From Parachlorella kessleri (lineage: Eukaryota; Chlorophyta; Trebouxiophyceae; Chlorellales; Chlorellaceae): DNA of 48,792 nt. The translations under genes and the position numbers were made by a program. The stretch spans positions 1 to 48,792 of the forward strand of contig BBXU01001442.1 of the NCBI GenBank assembly GCA_001598975.1, read 5' to 3'. Shown piece after piece: positions 11,356 through 19,991 of this stretch (the first letter of the stretch is position 1; each line of letters opens with the position of its first letter). The notes below the pieces were generated by a model. The model did no database searches, was not told the DNA's origin, and saw only the letters and a program-made list of their open reading frames with translations.

Positions 11356-12192
11356 TCAAGGGGGCTCCCGGTAGGGAGGTGGTCCACCCCTGCCCCTGTT
11401 GGTTGCTGAATGGTGATGATCTGGGCGCTTGCGCTTGCGTGGCCTCGGTTGTGGCTGACTGGACGCTGCGGCATCAGTGGCGGCGGTGCTGGAGGCAGTG
11501 GTGGCCCGCCGTCGGCGGGGTGAATGAGCATGGTCTTGAGGCGGCGCTGGTAGTCTGCGCCTGGTTCTTGGAGCGGGTTCTTGGGAAGGCGCGGGTCGTC
11601 TGCGCCTTGGGCTGGAGTGGGGAGGGGAGCCTGTAGCATGCGCCGCAAGCGTAGGGTGGGGTTCCTGGTTAGGAGCGGGGGGTTGGAGTGGGTGTGGAGG
11701 TGCTGGCGACGGTTGGGGGGTGGGCGGGTTGTCAGGGGCGTTGTGTAGTGTCCTGCGCATGGTCATGAGGCGTTTGTTGCGAATGAGAGTGTCTCGCAGT
11801 AAGCGGGGTATAAGTTTTAAAGCAGCCGAGGCAGGGACACCAAATTCTTGAATGTTTTCCAGGAAATTACCAGGGAGCAGACCAGTATGGGACATGCCTT
11901 GTGCAAGCTCACAAACCTTGGCTTGTGGCCAGAAGCCTTGTAGGCGTTGGGCGAGGGCATGATGTTGGGTGGCTTTTTCTGCTTGGCGGGCAAGCAAGTT
12001 ACTGTCATAGGTATGAAACCAGTCAAACAGGAGCGAGGTGACCTTACTTGTGGACTTGTCGGCACCAGGTATAGATCCAGGGGTGTCAAGCAAGGCGCAG
12101 CCCCAGAAATTTTTGCCGTTTGGGGTGCCTTTGCTAAGGGAGGTTCCGGGTTCTTTACTGTCTAAGGAGAGCAGATCCTCTCGAGCTAGCAC
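11356..12192 (-). pseudogene. LINE ORF2 C-terminal remnant (nuclease-like end and Pro/Arg-rich tail)
   Basis: Open for 278 codons. Residues about 45-140 resemble the domain that follows the zinc knuckle in algal LINE proteins: FDWFHTYDS, then a helix with KATQHHALAQRLQGFWP, then SHTGLLPGNF and LLRDTLIRNKRLMTMRR. The acid in FDWFHTYD may correspond to a nuclease-core residue of the PD-(D/E)xK type, but I infer this from position only. Residues 150-278 are low-complexity Pro/Arg/Ser. The first 40 residues look unrelated and may be non-coding. It has no start of its own in the full element. Confidence 0.6.
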
Positions 12193-12773
12193 TGTCGGGG
12201 AGTATTGCTAAATCTGGAAGGATAGGTTGGTGTGTTGCTGAACTAGCAAGTGCCCGGGTGGCACTGACACTGGGGTACTGCTGGACTGGAAGTGTACGTT
12301 AGGAAGTGTAGCTGACTTCCAACTGCTGTGTGGGTTGCAAGGTTGCAGAACTGCTGTTCGTCAGTGAGGCCTCTTCTGTAGCCAACACTGGGGCTTTCCT
12401 GCTGAGTTTCTCCAAGCCAAAGTTGTGCTTTAGTTACAGTGGGGGAGCAATCGGGCTCGCTGCCAATCTGTCAACTCTCAGTCCACCAACTTGCTGGATA
12501 CTCAAAGCCAAGACAAAGCCGAAAGACAAAGGGGCAAGACAGGTTTAATATGCAAGCCGCCAGTGTAGAACCCTAAAACCCCATACTACAACACACGTGG
12601 CAAATCAACAACAGTCAGACCAATAGTAGTAATCTCCTCAGCTCAGAGTAAGACTGGGACAGACCAGCATGCAGGTCAGACCCAACAAATCACATGCAAG
12701 ATCTCATGCAAGGTAAATCAGCCAAAGCTGCTATGCATGCTAAGACACATGAATCGTTAATCAGCTCCGAACG

Positions 12774-13130
12774 TCAAAAGGAGTTGCACACCTCTTCTGG
12801 CATGGCAGGGGGCATACCCGTGACGGCTGCAATATCCGGCTTGGAATCTTGGGGTCCAGGGGGGAGGATATCAGCGGGGAGCCTGGGTGTCCTATGGTGG
12901 CCTTCTGCATCTTCATGGAGTGCACAATTAACATGTGCGCGGATAGTGTCAGCAATAGAGTTCACAGCGTGGCCATGGCGTGCACAGATACCGGCATGCG
13001 TGTTGTGGTGTTGGCAGTTACCAAGGGCATGCGCTATGGTGTTTGGGGGGTGATCTGCACAGAGGGGGCAGGGTGGGCGTGTCATGCCAGGAGTGAAGCG
13101 CAGGCGGAGAGCATGGCAACGTAAGCTGTA
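12774..13130 (-). pseudogene. LINE ORF2 remnant with zinc knuckle
   Basis: The reading frame enters from the truncated 5' end of the element. It encodes an arginine-rich lead (RCHALRLRFTPG), CPLC, a histidine, then NCQHHNTH, and after about 50 residues SKPDI. This order is typical of the C-terminal part of non-LTR retrotransposon proteins in green algae. The frame stops at 12774. About 580 bases separate it from the next recognisable segment at 12192, so the original frame has been interrupted by an insertion, intron-like sequence or decay. Confidence 0.6.
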
Positions 13131-13135
13131 TACAG

Positions 13136-13302
13136 TCAAATCAAGCCCTGAATCGAATGGATCTCGTCAGTGGCATCCGGTCTCGATTCCCCACTGCCAA
13201 GTCCAAGCAAGGAGCCATTGCCTAAAGCCCAAGCGCACCCCTCGCTTTCTACGTTAGCGTCCCACTGTCGGGGTGACGTTCAGCATCGGCCATGGTTTGT
13301 CC
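13136..13302 (+). repeat. Array spacer 3, right of the retrotransposon
   Basis: Spacer sequence resumes exactly at TCAAATCAAGCCCTGAATCG, matching spacer 2 (8503 onward), and runs into the mTERF copy 4 first exon. The GGGGTGACGTTCAGCATCGGCC block near 13269 precedes the start codons of copies 2-5. It may contain promoter or 5' leader sequence, but I see no clear TATA box. Confidence 0.6.
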
Positions 13303-14886
13303 ATGCTCTGGTGAGCTTGCCTGAGCTGGTTCGGGTTTCTTTCAGCAATATTCGACTGCTTGATTTGGGTTGCGGTTCGGGCCCAACCTAGGTTGCAACC
13401 TGGGGTGCCTTGCTGCCGTGGGCTGGGCATCAAGCTATCACAGTACTGGGCTGCCCTACAGCAAGTTTTCTGCTTGTTGCAGGCTTCACCCCACATACGG
13501 CCAGGTCCCAAGCGTGGCAGCAGAGTCGGGGCGCAGCAGGCACACATATGGCAGCTTGGCGTCACGCAGGCCCTGGCATTCCGCCCTTGCTAGCGGTCCG
13601 CGGCGCGTGCTGATACTATTCAGCCAACATGCCAGTGCCAGCAGCAGCACACCGCCAACACCACTGCAGCAGCGACTGGCAGCGGCAGGTGTGGCAGACT
13701 GGCAGGCATCCTGCCAGCCGTGCTACAGCACGCTCGCCAGCGAGTCAAGAAGTGGAAAGCATGGCAGCCAAGATTGTTGAGCTGTGCAGGGAAGGGCTAG
13801 CAGCGGGTGACGTTGAGCGGCTCTTACAGCAGCGCAGCAGCCCTGGGATCAGCGACTTGCAGCAAGTGTTCTTGCCCAACATGGCTTACCTGCGGGAGCT
13901 GCTGGCGGGTAAGAGCATTGTGGCCACCCCTTACGAGCCGCCTGGGTTGAAGCAGCTGGGCCGTCTGTTGCGTAATCAGCCTGCGAGCATGGGAAGGGTT
14001 CTCAATCGTAGCCCGTGTCTTCTGGTTGAACTGGATGCCTGGCTGTTTGGTGTGTTAGGACTGTGTCGCAACGAGGTTGCGCAACAAGTGCAGAAAAAAC
14101 CTGATATCCTCTTTTCGTCAGTGGGGCCCTCTACAAGCGTCTATACCTTTTTGACCCAAGAGTTGGGTGTTTCAGCAGACCAGGCTGCCGACTTGTTACT
14201 AAAATACCCGTCGATATACCGTTTCTCCTCTAACACTTTGGCCATGAAGTGTTCTGAGCTAGCCCAGCTGCTGAAGATATCGTCTGTGGGAGGTCTAGTT
14301 ATGAGGTGCCCACAGATACTTGGTAGTGACCTAACACGGCTGCCGTCTATGTTACGTGCGTTAGATGCTCTATTGGGCCAGGATGGCGCCGGAGTGCAGC
14401 TGGTCTTAAGAGCCCCAATCATTGCTACCGCCCCTCTGTTGAAGGATGGAAGGGCTGTGCAGCAATTGGTGAACCTAGGACTTGACACGGTTGGTATTCG
14501 AGAGCTGGTGTCAGTCTATCCAGACTTGCTGATGAAGGACTTGGAGGGCCCTGTGCAGCAGCAGAAGCTGCAGTGGGCACAGGAGCAACTGGGCTGGCCC
14601 CTGGACAAGCTGTTAAGGGAGGATTTTTTTTGGCCGCAGCCTGCTCCGCATGGCCAGCCGCCTGGCCTTCATGCGGCATCTGGGCCTGCCCGACCCAGGG
14701 AGCCTGCGACATATTGGCGGTGCTAGGGAGCCTGTGTTTTTGGCGGCAGTTGGCAAGGCAGCAGGGCGGGAGGTCAGTCCGGCAGAGTTTGCTGAGTGGG
14801 TGGCTGCGTGGCTGCTGACCCCCGAGGGTCAGCGCTGGGGCTTCAAGCCAGAGAAGCCCAAGCGGGCGCGGCCGCCAAGAGGATGA
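13303..14886 (+). pseudogene. mTERF-family array copy 4, two frameshifts
   Basis: The first exon (ATG 13303 to 13310, donor GTGAGC) and the second exon from 13483 are in phase and give a normal presequence. The frame then breaks twice. An extra A near 13746 (GAGTCAAGAAGTGG against GAGTCAGAAGTGG) leads to a stop at about 13780. Near 14630 a run of eight T stands where copy 5 has seven, shifting LREDFF into a frame that ends at 14726. The remaining repeats and C-terminal tail (GWPLDKLL, LRMASRLAFM, WGFKPEKPKRARPPRG) are well preserved. The decay is recent, or the two indels are sequencing errors in short homopolymers. Confidence 0.75.
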
Positions 14887-16424
14887 CACAAATGTGTTAT
14901 GAACCGCTTATGACGGGCTTCTTAAGGTGCCTCTTGCCTTTGCCACTGTCCTCTGGAGGTGGTGAGTGCTGCCTGCGGCCAAGCTTTGGGGTTTAGCATT
15001 TTTGTGAAATGGGTGCCTCCTTACAAGCTCTTGTATGGCAGCTTATATGGCAGCAGCAGGATAGCTTCTGCAAACTGTATGGACAGGCCTGGTTGCTAGG
15101 CATTGCGGCTGGGAGGGTCTTGCTGGCTGTAGGCTGGTACTCACATTGGTATTGCCTGTTGGAGGTCGGCTACCCTCAGGCTCACTGGAACAGTATTGAT
15201 GCCCGCGAAGCAGGGGAATGCCACATGTAATGAGAGGGCAGCCTGGATGCCCCAAGTGACACAGTGCATACTGCTCTCAGGTGACAGCCTATAATAGCAC
15301 TGAGCGCACTCTGCAGTCATGAGACGGTGTACTTACACCCGCCCTTACCAGCTCAACCACCCAGCATGGCTACTTTTTAGTAGCTGGTCAATGCCCCTCT
15401 TGCACTGCCGGCTCCAGCAGCGGATGCTGACCTGGGCTGTAGATGAGATGATTGGGACCGCCGACTTTGCAGTCAGAACTGGGCATGAATAAAGAGTAAA
15501 GCTCGGGGTTCCCGCCGCAACCAATCAGATGCTTAATCCAACGCAGTGACCGAATGTGTTCGGTGTGAAAGCGGGTGAAGTCTGCAGGCTGTCTGATGAG
15601 TGGCAAGGGCAACCTAGACGGCTGGAACAACAATGCTCCTGGATGTTACCACAACTCGAAGCTGGGAGCGGCCAGGGCTGGAAACCCCTAAGGACCCACA
15701 CAGGAACACCTACCAGTGGGTCACTGTCAAGCAACAAGCACTGGTAACAGAATGCCCACGGAATTTGGCATGCCCCCGCACGACTCCTGCCCGCGGGCAG
15801 GAGTTGTCATGTGAAGCCAGCAGGCCTCAAAGGTTGGTCGCTCAGGGCTCCAGAAGTCCTCTCCATGCAGTGCAGCTGCCTGGCAGTTCAAGAAGGTCTC
15901 CAGTGTATGAAGGATAACGGCAAGGCGGCTAAATTGGGTTCTTACCAGCAATGAGCTCTATCGAGGCCACGCTTTACCCTTCTGTTGCTGAGTCAGGCAC
16001 CCCCACCGCCCTGCTGTCAGTGGCATTCCTCTATGACTGGCAGAGACGACAGGGATATTTGGGTGGGACCCTAGCGGCAGAACCTTGCGGTGGGGAAAAC
16101 AACCAAACTGCACGCCTCTTGGGGCCAACTACATGGCTCCTGGCTCCTGGTTACCTGGTGATACCAGGGTAAGATTGCAGCATGTCAAGCTCGCCACTCT
16201 GCAGGTTATAGATCAGTCAACCCAAAAGTTGCACTACCTGCCACAGTTACAGTCAAATGAAGAGTGGATCTCATAGTGGCATCCGGTCTCGATGCCCCAC
16301 TGCAGTGCACTGCAGTGCACTGCCAAGTCCAAGAGCCATTGCCTGAAGCCCAAGCGCGACCCTAGCTTTTCACGTATAGCGTCCCACTGACGAGGTGATG
16401 TCCAGCATCGGCCACTTTGGTTCC
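14887..16424 (+). repeat. Array spacer 4 with a decayed gene B exon
   Basis: Flank of the copy 1/5 type. Gene B exon A is at 15588-15715; it has a good TCTGCAG acceptor and ATGAGTGGCAAGGG but frame damage after GAAACCCCTAAGG, and no exon B. The shared spacer follows. Near 16296-16321 TGCAGTGCAC is repeated in tandem. TGTAA at 15226-15230. No other gene seen. Confidence 0.65.
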
Positions 16425-18028
16425 ATGCTCTGGTGAGCTTGCCTGAGCTGGTTCGGGGTACCTTCAGCAATATCCGACTGCTTGATGATTGGGTTGCTGT
16501 TAGGATTGCTGTTGGATTGCTGTTCGACCCCAACCCTAGGTTGCATCCTGGGGATCCCTTGCTGCCGTGGGCTGGGCACTATGACAGTACTGTGCTGCCC
16601 AACAGCAACTTTTCCCCTTGTTGCAGGCTTCACCCCACATACGGCCGGGTCACAAGCGGGACAGCAGAATCGGGGCGCAGCAGGCACGCGTATGGCAGCT
16701 TGGCAGCACGCACGCCCTGGCGTGCCGCTCTTGCTAGCAGTCCACGGCGCGTACTCCTCTTGTCCAGCCCACATGACGGTGCCAGCAGTAGCACACCGCC
16801 AACACCACTGCAGCAGCAACTGGCAGAGGCAGGTGTAGCAGACTGGCAGGCATTCTGCCAGCCGCGTTACAGCGCGCTCGCCAGCGAGACAGAAGTGGAA
16901 AGCATGGCAGCCAAGATAGTTGAGCTGTGCAGAGAAGGGCTATCAGCGGACGACATTGAGCAGCTCTTCCAGCAGTCCCGGAGCCCATTGACTAGCGACC
17001 TGCAGCAAGTGTTCTTGCCCAACATGGCTTACCTGCGGGGCCTGCTGGCGGGTGAGAACATAGTCACCACCCCTTACGAGCCGCCTGGGTTGACACCGCT
17101 GGGCCGTCTGCTACGTAACCAGCCTGTGGGCATGGGAAGGGTTCTCAACCGCAGCTCGTCAGCTCTGGTTGGACTGGAGGCCTGGCTATGTGGTGAGTTT
17201 GGGCTGTCTCGCCAGCAGGTTGCACACCAGGCGCAGAAACAATGTGATATCCTCCGTTTGTCTGTGGGGTCCTTCACAAGAGTCCATACCTTTTTGACCC
17301 AGGAGTTAGGTGTTTCAGCAGACCAGGCTGCCGACCTGTTGCTAAAAGACCCGGCGATATATCGATTCTCCCCCGACACTCTGGCTAGGAAGTGCTCTGA
17401 GCTGGCACAGCTGCTAAATATATCCTCTGCGGGGACTCTAGTTGTAAGGTACTCACGATTGCTTAGTATGGACTTATCACGGCTGCCAGCTACTCTCCAG
17501 GCTTTGGACGCTTTATTGGGCCGGGATGGAGCCGGTGTGGAGATGGTCTTGAAGGAGCCAATCATCGCTACAGTCTCCCCACCAAGGATTGAAAGGGCTG
17601 TGCAGCGGTTGATGAACCTAGGAATTGACACGGTTGGTGTTCAGGAGCTGGTGTCAGTCTTTCCGGCCTTACTGGTCAAGGACTTGGAGGGCCCTGTGCA
17701 GCAGCAGAAGCTGCAATGGGCACAAGAGCAGCTGGGCTGGCCGCTGGCAAAGCTGTTGAGGGAGGGTTTTTTTGGCCGCAGCCTGCTCCGCATGGCCAGC
17801 CGCCTGGCCTTCATGCGGCATGTGGGCCTTCCCAACCCTGGGAGCTTGCGATACATAGGCAAGGACAGGGAGCCTGTGTTCCTTGCAAGGGTAAGCAAGG
17901 CAGCGGGGAGGGAGGTCAGCGCGGCGGAGTTTGCTGAGTGGGTGGCTGCGTGGCTGCTGACCCCCGAGGGTCAGCGCTGGGGCTTCAAGCCAGAGAAGCC
18001 CAAGCGGACGCGGCAGCCAAAAGGCTGA
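16425..18028 (+). CDS. mTERF-family protein, array copy 5 (intact)
   Basis: Two exons, 16425-16432 (ATGCTCTG, donor GTGAGC) and 16627-18028 (after TTGTTGCAG), give 1410 bases and 469 residues in one frame. The N-terminus is Arg/Ser/Ala-rich with almost no acids until about residue 60 (SLAARTPWRAALASSPRRVL), consistent with an organelle presequence. mTERF helical repeats occupy roughly residues 155-390, ending in a conserved segment (RYIGKDREPVFLARVSKAAG) and a basic tail. It shares its middle third with copy 3 (KQCDILRLSVGS, LVLKEPIIA) and its last third with copies 1 and 4 (LLREGFFGRSLLRMASRLAF). Poly(A) signal TGTAA at 18339-18343. This is the most complete candidate for an active array member. 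Confidence 0.82.
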
Positions 18029-18921
18029 CACGAATGTGTAGGGGACGTATATGATTGGTTCATGCTTTTGCAGTCGTCCTGTTGAGGTGGTGAGTGTTTG
18101 TCTGCTGCCAAACTTTATTTAGCATAAACTGTGCAGTAGGTGCCTCCTTGTAATTTGTGCATGGCATAAACAGTATAGGTCTTGCGAGCTGCCTGGACAG
18201 GGCTGGTTGCTAGGCATTGTATCTGGGAGGGTCTGATGTGCTTAGGCTGATGGAATTGTTGACATTGCCTTGTGAGTTGGGCTACCTTCAGTGTCACTGA
18301 AACAGGGCTGGAGACCTGGAAAGCAGGGGAATGTCCTATGTAATGAGAGGGCAGCCTGGAGGCCCCAAGGGAACACTGCAATCAGTCCAGGTGACAGCTG
18401 CAGCCTGTAGCAACACCCAGGCTGAGTGGAGTCTGTTTTCATAAGGCGGTGCATTATGCGCTTTAGCACTACTGGCACCCAGCATGGCTAGCTGGTCTAT
18501 CCCCCTCGCAGGACCGGCTCCAGCAGCGGATGCTGACCTGGCTGTGGAGCAGTCGACCCAAACACATGCCCAAACACAGTGATTGACCGTGTTGCGTGTG
18601 TTGTGTACGGTGACAGCAGACTCATGCACTCATGAGTCATGGTCAGGCGAAGAGGGGCCGCAATTGCACTTCTTGCCTCGCCAAGGTATTTCTGAAACTG
18701 ACCATATCCTGGGCCTGCAGCAGCTGGAGAGCACAGGTAACAGCTCCTCTGCTCCCCGTGGTAGTGGTTGGACCCAAGCTGCATGAAGGGGAGCTCCCAT
18801 AACCAGAATGAAGCACGATGCAGCCTGGACTTGCATGCATCGCAGAGTGGTGGTCTTAGCGTTCAGGGTGTGACCACCACGCCACCCTGCCAGTGCTGAC
18901 TGCCCTGGGTGAGGTCTGCAG
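18029..18921 (+). repeat. Array spacer 5
   Basis: Flank of the copy 1/4 type leading into the complete right-hand gene B copy. The GCAGCCTGGACTTGCATGCA block near 18820 and the CACCACGCCACCCTGCCAGTG block near 18878 recur before every exon A copy. Upstream exons of gene B may hide here, but I cannot define any. Confidence 0.6.
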
Positions 18922-19439
18922 GCTGCCTGATGAGTGGCAAGGGCGCCCCAAATGGCTGGAACGACAATGCTCCTGGGTATCACCACAACACAAAGCTGGG
19001 ACCAGGCAGGAGTGGAAGCACAGACCCAGACCGCCACACCTACCAGTGCGTGACTGTCATGCACTAGACACCGTCAACAGTATGCCTCTGGTGGCATCTT
19101 CCTGGGCGTGACAGCCATCTTTCCCTCATTGAATCCTAGGTCTTTGTGGGTTAGAGGCCATGTCCAATCCTCGGGGCCCTCTTAGTAGTATGGGTGGCAG
19201 GTAATGCAAACAGGGGCATATGCTTTGACTGTATTCCGTGTGCGCTATCACCCTACTGCTACTGTTAGAGGCGTGTCGTGAGTCTTGTGCACACAACCTT
19301 TGTTGGACGCAGGTCGCCCAGCGGGGGGCCTTCCCGTCAAGCCAAGATGAAGTGTGACAGGTGCTACGACTACAATCAGGGGGTGAAGCTCGGCAGGTGT
19401 GAGCGCTGCGGGAACACCAATGCCTGTTTCCGCCAGTGA
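18922..19439 (+). CDS. Gene B, last two exons (partial), right array edge
   Basis: Exon A is 18922-19045 (after GAGGTCTGCAG, donor GTGCGTGAC); exon B is 19313-19439 (after TTGGACGCAG, stop TGA). The phase at the junction is identical to the copy at 1106-1551. Conserved features include Met-Ser-Gly-Lys-Gly, Pro-Asn-Gly-Trp-Asn-Asp-Asn and Asp-Pro-Asp-Arg-His-Thr-Tyr. The final cluster is C-x2-C-x11-C-x2-C-x5-C (CDRCYDYNQGVKLGRCERC). Many differences from the left copy are synonymous or conservative, which suggests past selection on the protein. A TGTAA signal sits at 19571-19575. Family and upstream exons unknown; a small zinc-binding domain is the best guess. Confidence 0.5.
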
Positions 19440-19991
19440 GCTTGCCTGCCGTATAGCAGTTCTCTTTCAAGGGCTACCTTAGGACCACAGCTGTGCTACA
19501 TATGCTCAGATGGGGAGGCAAATCTTGATGTCTACTGGCATGTTGCAAAGCTATGAATTGAGAAATTGAATGTAAATCTCCCCTACTCCAGCCAAGCTGG
19601 TCAAGCGACGCTCGAGGTAACCTAGAAGGCAGGAATAGCACTGTTATGCCTGGTCATTCAACTGGGCACGCCAGGTACACAACAAGCACAGCGTCTTCAG
19701 CCTTTCTGGCACTCAACCAAATGCCAACATTCTAGGAAAGGAGCTGAGTAGCGGCCACACACCTGCTGCCTACAATTGCTGCCTGTCCTGGGTCTCTTTC
19801 AGCAGGCGCCCTGCTGGCCGCCACGGAGGCCTCAGCCCCTGACCAGTGCAGCGCCGCGTCGCTCCTTCTCCCAAGGATTACAGGGTCGCACATCTCCAGA
19901 AGCTACTCCCTAAGCCATTGCTCCTGATGCAGCTGCTCCGCAAGCTACGCTGCCGCCAGTGCGACCAGCTTTAGGCTGTGCTGCATTTCAT
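19440..19991. other. Right boundary of the mTERF array
   Basis: No gene seen. 19750-19882 is homologous to 1850-1980, the spacer before mTERF copy 1. Similarity ends after CCAAGGATTACAGGG, and unique sequence leads to the convergent DNA glycosylase gene. TTACA at 19878-19882 (TGTAA on the minus strand) lies about 110 bases past the glycosylase stop and could be its poly(A) signal. Confidence 0.55.

Larger units (their letters stand above)
11147..13135 (-). mobile_element. 5'-truncated non-LTR (LINE) retrotransposon fragment with target-site duplication
   Basis: The fragment (11152-13130) is flanked by TACAG at 11147-11151 and 13131-13135. Array spacers without the insertion read straight through (CAGTTACAGTCAAAT near 5202, 8491 and 16245). 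On the minus strand, 13130-12774 encodes a zinc-knuckle-like segment (CPLC ... H ... NCQHH) as found after LINE reverse transcriptases, then a Lys-Pro-Asp-Ile motif. Further on, 12192-11356 encodes a segment like the tail of algal LINE proteins (LLRDTLIRNKRLMTMRR) and a Pro/Arg-rich end. A TTC microsatellite (GAA on the + strand, 11158-11180) forms the 3' tail. The reverse transcriptase and any 5' part are missing, so the copy is dead. Minus-strand orientation, 3' tail at left. Confidence 0.75.

Noticed and set aside
11217..11636. Plus-strand open frame of 139 codons
   Set aside because: Antisense to the LINE C-terminal remnant; mainly Trp/Val/Cys-rich shadow of its Pro/Arg repeats.
15588..15715. 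Inner gene B exon A copies as functional genes
   Set aside because: They carry stops or frame damage or lack the acceptor, and all lack the terminal exon.
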